A DNA stretch of 12,481 nt. Source: an uncultured Collinsella sp. (GTDB taxonomy: Bacteria > Actinomycetota > Coriobacteriia > Coriobacteriales > Coriobacteriaceae). The translations under genes were made by a program, and so were the position numbers. This document shows positions 6,237 to 12,481 of the stretch, piece after piece. Location of the stretch: positions 1 to 12,481 of the forward strand of contig UQMO01000067.1 of NCBI GenBank assembly GCA_900542125.1, given 5' to 3'. Within the stretch, counting starts at the first letter, position 1. Each line of letters begins with the position of its first letter. Under the pieces are notes generated by a model, which was not told the DNA's origin, ran no database searches, and saw nothing but the letters and a program-made list of their open reading frames with translations.

Positions 6237-6875
6237 CTATTCAGCGCGCTTGATAGGATGACGAACCACAGTCTTAAGTTTCTCCGGCGCACACTTGCGT
6301 GGATCGGAAAGATAGATTTCGTGATGTAAACGGGTGTCTGAGAAGTCGGGGACATAGCCCTGCTCGGTCGCATATTCATGCATGGCGTCTACGGTTGCCG
6401 GCTCGCTGTCGTAGGGTCCGGTATGCATGCATTGAACGCAGAGACCCTCGTCAACTTTAAGCAGCTCGACGGCAGAAAAGTCCAGTTTCTTTTTGGCCGT
6501 GGCTTCCGCGACCGCCCAGTCAAAGTCATCCTGAGTGACGAAATCGGGCAGGCGGATGCACGAGATAAAGTTGAAATCGTCCTTGCGTACATAATCGATG
6601 TCGCCGCTCGGGGAGTCTTGCCACCAGAAGCCCTCGAGCGGCGGTACCACAAAGTCGAAATAGCCCTCGATACTCCTTGAGCCTTTCTTTGACATCTTGA
6701 CGGTATAGGCGATGCCGTAAAGCAGCGGCAGGGCATTTTGATACTCGCCACCTTCGGTATTTGGGTCGCCCTTTCCGCGAACGGCAACGTAGCTCATAGG
6801 CGGGACAGTTATGATACTCGGCTTGCTTGCAGGTCTGTAGAGCTCCTTGCATTCCTTCTTAAAGTCGAACGCCAT
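6237..6875 (-). CDS. GyrI-like small-molecule-binding domain protein
   Basis: A complete 212-residue protein of the GyrI-like/SAV2555-type family, whose folds bind small, often cationic or aromatic compounds. Motifs in order are KPSIITVPPMSYVAV (18-32), GKGDPN at 34-39, LLYGIAYTVKMSKKG at 51-65, PPLEGFWW at 78-85, HTGPYDSEP at 151-159 and LHHEIYLSDPRK near 183-194. This stand-alone subfamily with the paired Trp and central Glu includes proteins reported to hydrolyse cyclopropane-containing DNA-alkylating natural products; whether this one does is inference. The start follows AAAGGCGG at a suitable distance. A perfect LexA-type palindrome (6932-6945) lies in the promoter region, suggesting DNA-damage control. 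The gene sits next to a broken Abi-like gene and divergent from an ABC exporter. Family call is firm, function uncertain. Confidence 0.88.
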   Translation of the reverse strand: MAFDFKKECKELYRPASKPSIITVPPMSYVAVRGKGDPNTEGGEYQNALPLLYGIAYTVKMSKKGSRSIEGYFDFVVPPLEGFWWQDSPSGDIDYVRKDDFNFISCIRLPDFVTQDDFDWAVAEATAKKKLDFSAVELLKVDEGLCVQCMHTGPYDSEPATVDAMHEYATEQGYVPDFSDTRLHHEIYLSDPRKCAPEKLKTVVRHPIKRAE

Positions 6876-6916
6876 GTTGGCCGCCTTTCTGCGTATTGGC
6901 CTGCTTAGATAGCGGA

Positions 6917-6945
6917 ATCATATCATAGAAACGAACAGCTGTTCG
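6917..6945 (-). promoter_or_regulatory. Candidate promoter with LexA/SOS-type box for the GyrI-like gene
   Basis: CGAACAGCTGTTCG at 6932-6945 is a perfect 14-bp palindrome with the CGAAC-N4-GTTCG form of Gram-positive and actinobacterial SOS boxes. Just downstream on the minus strand are two overlapping TATGAT candidates for the -10 (6922-6927 and 6917-6922), placing the box at the -35/spacer region where LexA normally blocks transcription. The box centre is about 63 bases before the GyrI-like start. No good -35 is visible. lexA itself is not in the window. Confidence 0.5.
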
Positions 6946-7091
6946 AATGATTTGGCTGACAGATTGAGATGCGTGCGTTGTGTTTGGCGGTCGGCCTGAC
7001 CCCATCGATGATTTCTCTGCCTCCCCGGCGCCTCATCTATAGCTGCCGTTTCCCCATATAGAACCTGCCAAAATAAACCCGTCCCTTTTTA

Positions 7092-7129
7092 GTCGGTGCG
7101 AAATGGGTAATACTAAAGAGTTATCCGAC
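7092..7129. promoter_or_regulatory. Operator-like inverted repeat before the ABC transporter
   Basis: GTCGG (7092-7096) pairs with CCGAC (7125-7129), and inside it GGGTAA (7105-7110) faces TTATCC (7121-7126) with one mismatch. The site is 18-55 bases before the ATPase start and includes TAATAC, a possible -10. It could be an operator or a leader hairpin; the core promoter is not clear. The rest of the 271-base divergent gap (6876-7146) shows nothing beyond the SOS-type box. Confidence 0.25.
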
Positions 7130-7146
7130 CAGATGGGAACCGATCG

Positions 7147-7848
7147 ATGGCTTATATCGAATTCAAAGACGTCATCAAGGCATACGGCGAGGGCGACGCC
7201 CGCATTCACGCACTCGACGGCGCGAGCTTTACGGTCGAGCGCGGCGAGCTCGCCATCATTTTGGGTGCTTCGGGTGCCGGCAAGACCACGGCGCTCAACA
7301 TTCTGGGCGGCATGGATACGGCGACCTCCGGCACCGTGACGGTGGACGGGCGCGACGTGAGCTCCGCCAACGAGGCTCAGCTCGTGGAATACCGCCGCGC
7401 CGATGTCGGCTTTGTCTTCCAGTTCTACAATCTGGTCCCCAACCTGACGGCGCTCGAAAATGTTGAGCTTGCGGCGCAAATCTGCCCCGATTCGCTCGAT
7501 GCCGAGCAAACGCTTTGCCAGGTTGGCTTGGGTGAGCGCCTCGCCAACTTCCCCGCGCAGCTTTCGGGCGGCGAGCAGCAGCGCGTGTCCATTGCCCGCG
7601 CACTGGCAAAGAACCCCAAGCTGCTTTTGTGCGACGAGCCCACGGGCGCACTTGACTATAAAACCGGCAAGCAGATCTTGCAGCTGCTGCAGGACACTTG
7701 CCGCAAGCAGGGCATTACGGTCATCATCATCACCCACAACTCCGCGCTGGCGCCCATGGCCGATCGCCTGATCCGCTTTAAGAACGGTCGCGTGGAGAGC
7801 GAGATGGTCCAGCAAAATCCCGTGCCTATCGAGACGATCGAGTGGTAG
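7147..7848 (+). CDS. ABC transporter ATP-binding protein (MacB/LolD/FtsE-like)
   Basis: Cytoplasmic ATPase that powers the FtsX-type permease encoded next. The 233-residue protein contains one full nucleotide-binding domain: Walker A GASGAGKT at 40-47, Q-loop Gln92 in FVFQFYNL, signature LSGGEQQR at 139-146, Walker B LLLCDEPT with Glu164, D-loop GALD and the switch histidine His197 in IITHN. All catalytic residues are present. The YNLVPNLTALENV segment after the Q-loop is typical of the MacB/LolD branch, which works with FtsX permeases in mechanotransmission, peptide export or lipoprotein release and not in classic uptake. No substrate-binding protein is nearby. The ribosome site (GGGA, about nine bases upstream) is weak. 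The permease gene starts within a few bases of its stop, so the two are translated as a unit. Confidence 0.93.
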   Translation: MAYIEFKDVIKAYGEGDARIHALDGASFTVERGELAIILGASGAGKTTALNILGGMDTATSGTVTVDGRDVSSANEAQLVEYRRADVGFVFQFYNLVPNLTALENVELAAQICPDSLDAEQTLCQVGLGERLANFPAQLSGGEQQRVSIARALAKNPKLLLCDEPTGALDYKTGKQILQLLQDTCRKQGITVIIITHNSALAPMADRLIRFKNGRVESEMVQQNPVPIETIEW

Positions 7849-7853
7849 CGCCC

Positions 7854-10619
7854 ATGGACCAAGACCGCCAAAACAGCCTACGCCGCGACGCGCAGAACAC
7901 GGAGCGCGAGCAGGATTTTACGACCTACCGCACTGCCCAAAGCTCAAACGATATGGTGCCGACGGTTTTTCGCCGTGGCATCTACCGCACAATCCGAGGC
8001 AGTCTTAAGCGCTTTTTGTCAATCGTGGTCATCACCGCGCTCGGTGTGAGCGTGATGTGCGGTCTTAAGGCGGGTTGCGAGGACCTGTGCGATTCGGTTG
8101 ACGCCTACTTCGACCAGCAAAATGTCTATGACATTAACGTGCAGTCGACCTATGGCCTGACTGACGATGATCTCGATGCCATCCAAGAGGTCGATGGCGT
8201 CGAAACGGCCGAGGGCATCTACACCGAGACCGCTTACACCGCCGTGGGCACAACGCGCGAGCGCGTGGTCGTGCAAAGTCTCTCCAAGGAGAACATCGAT
8301 CAGCCGGTGCTCGTGAACGGCGATTTGCCCGAGAGTGCCGATGAAGTCGCGGTGACTTCGAAGTTCCTGAAGGCTTCGGGCAAAAAGCTCGGCGATACGG
8401 TGAGTTTTGCCGCCAATGACGCGAGTTCGTCGAACCAAAACGCCAAGGATCAGTTTGCCGCGGGCGATTACACCATTACGGCCGAGGTCCTCGATCCCAC
8501 TGATGTGAGCTCCGACTCGACAGTCAACGCCTTTCGCGCTGCTTCGGCGGCGGACTATAAGTTCTATGTGAGCGAGGACGCCGCGACATCTTCTTCCTAC
8601 TCCGCGGTCCACGTGATCGTCGAGGGAGCCAAGAGCCTCAACTCCTATTCAGATACCTATACGGCAAAGATCAATGAGGTCAAGGGCAATATCGAGAAGA
8701 TCCGCGAGGAGCGTGAGAAGGCGCGCGCTCAGGAACTGACGGTCGACACGCCGGCAAGCTTGGATGCGGCCGAGCGCCAGGCGAATATGCTCTTTGGGAT
8801 TGAGCAGGACAACATCAATCGCATGGCCGAGGGCAGCGACGAGCGTGCGCAGGCGCAAGCCGACCTGGACCAGCGCCGTGCCGCCGCCGACCAGCAGTTT
8901 GCCGATGCCCACGCCGAGCTCTCTGACCTTGGTGAATGCACCTGGTACATCCAGGACCGCGGCAATATCGCAAGCTACTCGAGCGTGGAGAGCGATAGCT
9001 CGTCAATTGAGGCTATCGCCACGGTGTTCCCGTTCATCTTCTTTATCGTCGCCGTGCTCATCAGCCTTACCACCGCTACGCGTATGGTCGAGGAGGAGCG
9101 CACGCTCATCGGCCTGTATAAGGCGCTCGGTTATTCGCGCGGACGTATCCTGTCCAAATACGTGGACTATGCGCTGTGGGCTTGTCTGATCGGCGGCGTG
9201 CTCGGCAATATCATCGGATTTGTGGGCCTGCCGCTGTTCCTGTTTACGGTGTTCGACGACATGTACTCGCTGCCCCAGATGCTGCTTTCGTACGACATTG
9301 TGTCGTCGATTGTGTCGGTGGCGCTGTTTGCCGTGGGCGTGGTGGGCGCCACGATTATCGCCTGCCGCCACGAGATGGCCGAGACCCCTGCCTCGCTCAT
9401 GCGCCCCAAGGCTCCGCGCGCCGGCTCGCGCATTCTGCTCGAGCGCATCGGCTTTATCTGGCGCCGCATGGGCTTCTTAAACAAGGTGGCAGCACGTAAC
9501 CTGTTCCGCTACAAAAAGCGTGCCTTTATGACCATCTTCGGTATCGCCGGCTGCACGGCGCTCGTGATCTGCGGTATGGGTATTCGCGACACGTCGGTGG
9601 CGCTTTCGCCCAAACAGTACGGGCATATCACGCGCTACGACCTGCTGGCGGTCGCCAATCCCGACGATTTTTCGCAGACGTGCGCGGCATTGGATGAGCG
9701 CAGCGCGGCCAATGATTCCAACGTGACCGTGACTTCGACGCTGCCGATTATGACCGACAACGTCACCTTTACATTTGGCGGCAAGAGCGAGACCGTGCAG
9801 CTGATCGTGGTGCCCGATGACCGCACGAACGACCTGGACGACTACGTGTGTCTCGAGGACGAGTCCAAAGAGCCTCTATCTTTGCGCGACGGAGATGTGT
9901 ATCTGAGCAAGAGTTCACAGCTGGTGCTGGGGATTCAGCCGGGCGATACAGCACACGTCCAGGATTCGTCACTCAACGTCGCCAAGGTCAAGATCAGCGA
10001 CATCTCGCTCAACTATCTGGGCAACACACTCTATATGACGCAGGGCACCTATGAGCGCGCGTTCGGTCGAAGCGCACGCCTCAACGGCATCTTTGTGCTG
10101 CTTAAGGGCTCGTCGGCCGACCAGATTGCGTTTAGCAAGAAGCTTAAGAGCGACGGTTGGCTCACGATTTCGAGCACGGCCGAGCATTGGGAAAACTATG
10201 AGGCGAACTTTACGATTATCAATTCGGTCGTGGTGCTCGTGACCTTTATGGCGGCGTGCCTGTCGTTTGTGGTGGTGTTTACGCTGTCCAACACCAACAT
10301 TTCGGAGCGCGAGCGCGAGCTGGCGACCATCAAGGTGCTGGGCTTCCGCCGTGGCGAGGTGCATCACTACGTCAACAAGGAGACGCTGATTCTTACGGTA
10401 ATTGGCGCCGCGCTGGGCGTGCCGCTGGGTGGCCTGCTTGCCGAGAGCTTCACGTACATCCTGCAGATGCCGTCGCTGTACTTTGACGTTGAGGTCGAGC
10501 CACTGAGCTACGTGCTTGCCGTGGTACTTTCCTTCGGCTTTACGATCATCGTCAACCTCGCCACCAACCGAACTCTCAACAAGATCGACATGGTCGGCGC
10601 CCTCAAGAGTGCCGAGTAA
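7854..10619 (+). CDS. Large FtsX-family ABC transporter permease
   Basis: Membrane partner of the preceding ATPase. The ATG at 7854 (5 bases after the ATPase stop) gives 921 residues; an in-frame GTG at 7842, overlapping the ATPase stop, is the alternative. About eight membrane helices in a 1+3+1+3 order: near 56-72, 386-410, 441-468, 482-505, 557-578, 787-812, 845-864 and 885-905. After helices 2 and 6 the same motif recurs, EERTLIGLYKALGYSRGRI and ERELATIKVLGFRRGEV, so two FtsX modules are fused in one chain. The external part after helix 1 holds a MacB-like domain (about 75-265) and a charged, Ala/Glu/Arg-rich coiled-coil-like stretch (about 270-360). The second external domain spans about 580-785. 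This architecture is common in Gram-positive bacteria, in antimicrobial-peptide resistance or unknown export; the substrate is not evident. A strong terminator follows. Confidence 0.92.
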   Translation: MDQDRQNSLRRDAQNTEREQDFTTYRTAQSSNDMVPTVFRRGIYRTIRGSLKRFLSIVVITALGVSVMCGLKAGCEDLCDSVDAYFDQQNVYDINVQSTYGLTDDDLDAIQEVDGVETAEGIYTETAYTAVGTTRERVVVQSLSKENIDQPVLVNGDLPESADEVAVTSKFLKASGKKLGDTVSFAANDASSSNQNAKDQFAAGDYTITAEVLDPTDVSSDSTVNAFRAASAADYKFYVSEDAATSSSYSAVHVIVEGAKSLNSYSDTYTAKINEVKGNIEKIREEREKARAQELTVDTPASLDAAERQANMLFGIEQDNINRMAEGSDERAQAQADLDQRRAAADQQFADAHAELSDLGECTWYIQDRGNIASYSSVESDSSSIEAIATVFPFIFFIVAVLISLTTATRMVEEERTLIGLYKALGYSRGRILSKYVDYALWACLIGGVLGNIIGFVGLPLFLFTVFDDMYSLPQMLLSYDIVSSIVSVALFAVGVVGATIIACRHEMAETPASLMRPKAPRAGSRILLERIGFIWRRMGFLNKVAARNLFRYKKRAFMTIFGIAGCTALVICGMGIRDTSVALSPKQYGHITRYDLLAVANPDDFSQTCAALDERSAANDSNVTVTSTLPIMTDNVTFTFGGKSETVQLIVVPDDRTNDLDDYVCLEDESKEPLSLRDGDVYLSKSSQLVLGIQPGDTAHVQDSSLNVAKVKISDISLNYLGNTLYMTQGTYERAFGRSARLNGIFVLLKGSSADQIAFSKKLKSDGWLTISSTAEHWENYEANFTIINSVVVLVTFMAACLSFVVVFTLSNTNISERERELATIKVLGFRRGEVHHYVNKETLILTVIGAALGVPLGGLLAESFTYILQMPSLYFDVEVEPLSYVLAVVLSFGFTIIVNLATNRTLNKIDMVGALKSAE

Positions 10620-10680
10620 CCTGTCCTGGGATTCAAGCTGTAGCGAGCTACCGACGCACCCACATCCGCATTATTGCATA

Positions 10681-10724
10681 AACCGCCCCGTCGAATGCAT
10701 ATTTCGGCGGGGCGGTTGCTTTTT
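10681..10724 (+). terminator. Intrinsic terminator of the ABC exporter operon
   Basis: A 15-bp stem, 10681-10695 with 10703-10717 (one G-T wobble), encloses the 7-base loop TGCATAT and is followed by TTGCTTTTT. It begins 61 bases after the permease stop on the same strand. The stem core is ACCGCCCCG/CGGGGCGGT. Confidence 0.92.
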
Positions 10725-10733
10725 GCCCGCGGG

Positions 10734-10970
10734 TACCCCAGGGGGCGGCGTGCAAATTCCGGAGTATTCAGCATCCCGGAGCCCGCGGGTGCGGGAGCGG
10801 GCGCACAAAACAGCGCTTAAAGTCCTGATTCTGAGCCCCCAACGCCTCAAGAGCCGCTCGTTTTTTTACAGGATGCGGCCCATGGCGCCTGCCTTTCGCC
10901 CAAAATCCAGTATGCAGGTGCCCTCGGCTGCTGAATACTCCAAAAAATGCACGCCGCATCCTACCCCAGG
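10734..10970. mobile_element. Candidate MITE-like element: long inverted repeats between 9-bp direct repeats
   Basis: Arms 10745-10773 and 10929-10957 are inverted repeats matching at 25 of 29 positions; the outer ten bases (GCGGCGTGCA) and inner thirteen (GGAGTATTCAGCA) are exact, and only the centre differs. Just outside lie exact 9-bp direct repeats TACCCCAGG at 10734-10742 and 10962-10970, as a target-site duplication would look. The roughly 219-bp element has no transposase and no convincing gene; a T7 run sits at 10861-10867. GCCCGCGGGT also occurs twice (10725-10734, 10781-10790). A non-autonomous mobile element is the best reading, but the direct repeat could be chance. Confidence 0.5.
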
Positions 10971-11006
10971 CACCCGCAGCTACTCTGCGAGTGCGTGGCC
11001 TAATAG

Positions 11007-11076
11007 TAAGTTGCGGTGGAATAGTTCCCGTTTATGGCTCTGCTATGCCAAACGGGAACTATTCCACCGCAACTTA
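11007..11076. repeat. Perfect 27-bp-arm palindrome, copy 1 of the AAGTTGCGGTG family
   Basis: Arms 11007-11033 and 11050-11076 are perfectly complementary over 27 bp around a 16-base loop (ATGGCTCTGCTATGCC). The arm starts TAAGTTGCGGTG and ends CCCGTTT. A related element lies at 12228-12296 with the same outer 11 bases but a different inner arm. Neither arm is followed by a T-run, so it is not a standard terminator. It stands between the MITE-like element and the promoter region of the XRE regulator. Confidence 0.88.
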
Positions 11077-11141
11077 TCGAGAGGGCTCTTGGCCGCTACT
11101 TGCACTGACATTTGTCCTGAAATGGCTGGTCGTTAGGGGTT

Positions 11142-11207
11142 GCTACCGGTAGTTGCGGTAGGGTTGGAGCAGATTCTAACTAGAAATGGTGGTCGCTACC
11201 GGTTGTT
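11142..11207. promoter_or_regulatory. Repeated operator-like sites upstream of the XRE regulator gene
   Basis: GCTACCGGT-N-GTT occurs twice in direct orientation, at 11142-11154 and 11195-11207, 53 bases apart (about five helix turns). The first contains the perfect palindrome CTACCGGTAG; the second differs by one base. Between them TTCTA-AC-TAGAA (11174-11185) is another small palindrome. The second site ends about 50 bases before the XRE start. This layout suits binding by a dimeric Cro-like repressor acting on its own promoter, but no clear -35/-10 pair is visible. Confidence 0.35.
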
Positions 11208-11257
11208 CTCGGCATACTCGGCTCATTCGATTCGACCATCAAACGAAAGGAACCACC

Positions 11258-12178
11258 ATGGATCTTGCGATGGCGCAGCGCCTCGTCGATCGCCGCAAAG
11301 CTGCCGGGCTTTCTCAGGAGGCGCTTGCCGCCCAGCTGGGTGTGAGTCGTCAGGCTGTCAGTAAATGGGAACGCAGCGAGTCCTCACCCGATACCGATAA
11401 CCTTATTGCGCTCGCCGCGCTGTATGGCGTGTCGCTGGATGAGTTGTTGTATGGGGAAGCGGCTAGCGATGCCGACGACCTTGAGGACGGCAGTGCCGAC
11501 ACCGAGACGGCGGATGTGGCTGACGAGGCTGAGGCTTCTACTGAGCACGCCGATTGCGGCGACAAACCACTTGTCGATATTTCCCTCGCGCGCGGCATCC
11601 ACGTCATTGATCCCAATAAAGGCGAGGAAGTCCATGTTGGCTGGAGCGGCATCCATGTGACCAACGACCGCAAGGGTGAAGAGGTGCACGTGGGGCCGGG
11701 CGGCGTACATATTGACACGCTAGAGGACGACGGGCACAGCGTGCACACCAATGCCGATGGCACCGTGGTTATCGACGGCGAACAATTCTCCAGCTGGAAA
11801 GAGGCGCGCGACAAGCTCGACCATCATGGCAAGCATTTCCACACCAAGCTCGGTCGCGCGTGGAATAAGTTCCCCTTCCCCGTGCTTGTCGCCCTCGCCT
11901 ATCTGGCGCTCGGCATTATTTGCGGCGTGTGGACTACGGGACTTTTCCTCGTCTTTTTGATTCCCGTCTACTACGCGCTTGGCGATTTCATCGACCGACG
12001 TCATCTGTCAAAGCTTGTCGACGCCGTCTACCCGGCAGCTGCCATAACTTGGTTCCTCTACATGTGGCTCTGCCTGGGACAGCCCCATCCCGCATGGGTC
12101 ATCCTCATCACGATTCCCATCGTAAAAGCGCTTATGCACTGGTGCCGCAAACAATGGAAGCACCGCAAACAGGCCTAA
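11258..12178 (+). CDS. Membrane-anchored XRE-family transcriptional regulator with His-rich repeats
   Basis: A 306-residue protein. Residues 5-63 form a Cro/C1-type HTH domain (GLSQEALAAQLGVSRQAVSK at 17-36, then SLDELLYGE). An acidic linker (68-104) follows, then two near-identical 18-residue repeats, 113-130 and 131-148, each G-I-H-V-x6-G-E-E-V-H-V-G, and a third decayed one from 149. A His cluster, HHGKHFH, is at 189-195. Four hydrophobic segments near 206-225, 227-243, 256-273 and 279-294 suggest two membrane hairpins, with the HTH in the cytoplasm. The start is the ATG at 11258, preceded six bases upstream by GAAAGGA; an earlier ATG at 11186 has no such site. It probably senses a membrane or metal-related signal and regulates its own promoter or the nearby ABC exporter; this is inference. 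The HTH call is firm; the repeat domain is unrecognised. Confidence 0.9.
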   Translation: MDLAMAQRLVDRRKAAGLSQEALAAQLGVSRQAVSKWERSESSPDTDNLIALAALYGVSLDELLYGEAASDADDLEDGSADTETADVADEAEASTEHADCGDKPLVDISLARGIHVIDPNKGEEVHVGWSGIHVTNDRKGEEVHVGPGGVHIDTLEDDGHSVHTNADGTVVIDGEQFSSWKEARDKLDHHGKHFHTKLGRAWNKFPFPVLVALAYLALGIICGVWTTGLFLVFLIPVYYALGDFIDRRHLSKLVDAVYPAAAITWFLYMWLCLGQPHPAWVILITIPIVKALMHWCRKQWKHRKQA

Positions 12179-12227
12179 ACCGCCCTAACCCGCCAGCGCC
12201 ACTCATCCGACACCGCCCGTCCCTTCC

Positions 12228-12296
12228 AAGTTGCGGTGATATAGGGACTGTTTTGAGACTCCAAAGCGCCAAACAGTCCGTATATCACCGCAACTT
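12228..12296. repeat. 26-bp-arm palindrome, copy 2 of the AAGTTGCGGTG family
   Basis: Arms 12228-12253 and 12271-12296 pair at 25 of 26 positions (one G/G mismatch, 12244 with 12280) around a 17-base loop (TGAGACTCCAAAGCGCC). The outer 11 bases AAGTTGCGGTG and the inner GTTT equal copy 1, and both copies have GCCAAAC at the right inner edge. Six arm positions differ from copy 1, changed on both arms. It lies 49 bases after the XRE stop; no T-run follows. Confidence 0.87.
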
Positions 12297-12481
12297 ACAA
12301 ACAACTGGGTCAGTTCCGGCACGGAGATTAGCATTGAGCTGACCGCGCGCCAAGAAAAGGGCCTATTTACTACGTTTAACTCGATGGGGCCAACCATGAC
12401 CGCCTTTTTCGAAAATCGACAGGCCTTCTACCTGCACTGATAATTGTTCTCGGGGGAAGCGGGCACTGCGGGGCGCGGCAA
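12297..12481 (+). other. Right-end sequence with no assignable gene
   Basis: One frame stays open from within the palindrome to a TGA at 12438-12440 and reads protein-like at its end (TTFNSMGPTMTAFFENRQAF), but its first possible start is ATG 12384, giving only 18 residues with no ribosome site. It could be the tail of a decayed gene or another repeat element. After 12440 I see nothing recognisable before the window ends. Confidence 0.3.

Noticed and set aside
6062..6379. 105-codon minus-strand frame between the GyrI-like and Abi-like genes
   Set aside because: It starts inside the GyrI-like gene in another frame, has no ribosome site and low-complexity composition.
10768..10959. Minus-strand 63-codon frame inside the MITE-like element
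   Set aside because: No ribosome site, biased composition, and it lies within the inverted-repeat element; no protein family is recognised.

Overview
The window looks like a chromosomal piece of a moderately high-GC actinomycete, most likely class Coriobacteriia (Collinsella or a close relative). That placement is an inference from protein style, GC-rich codon use and the mix of genes; no marker gene here proves it. The first 42 bases are not genomic: they are an Illumina Nextera i7 index plus Read 2 transposase adapter, so the left edge is a read or contig end and real sequence starts at 43.

Left part (158-4367): three enzymes of the aspartate-family amino-acid pathway. Threonine synthase (minus strand, with a clear intrinsic terminator) is divergent from aspartate kinase, which is followed by aspartate-semialdehyde dehydrogenase. 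LysC and Asd make the first two steps from aspartate and ThrC the last step to threonine; homoserine dehydrogenase and homoserine kinase are not in the window. The divergent thrC-lysC gap carries a 16-bp operator-like imperfect palindrome.

Middle part (4368-6875): a patchy accessory stretch. It holds a 122-bp nested palindrome after asd, a possible tiny membrane protein, an Ogt-type O6-alkylguanine-DNA methyltransferase, a 62-bp-period array of a 15-base motif in alternating orientation, and a deletion scar where the 5' part of an Abi-like (AbiD/AbiF) gene runs into the 3' end of a ClC chloride-channel gene in another frame. A complete GyrI-like small-molecule-binding protein follows, with a perfect CGAAC-N4-GTTCG palindrome (LexA/SOS-box form) in its promoter region.

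Right part (7147-12481): a MacB/LolD-type ABC exporter pair (ATPase plus a large FtsX-type permease of about 921 residues) ending in a strong terminator, then a 640-bp intergenic region full of inverted repeats, then a membrane-anchored XRE/Cro-type regulator with a His-rich 18-residue repeat. The regulator gene is bracketed by two palindromes of one family (arms begin AAGTTGCGGTG) whose arm sequences differ but still self-pair.

No complete new defence or mobile system is visible. The most unusual signals are the density and variety of palindromic intergenic elements (five in 12.5 kb), the possible SOS control of a GyrI-like detoxification protein, and the His-rich sensor-like repeat in the membrane XRE regulator.
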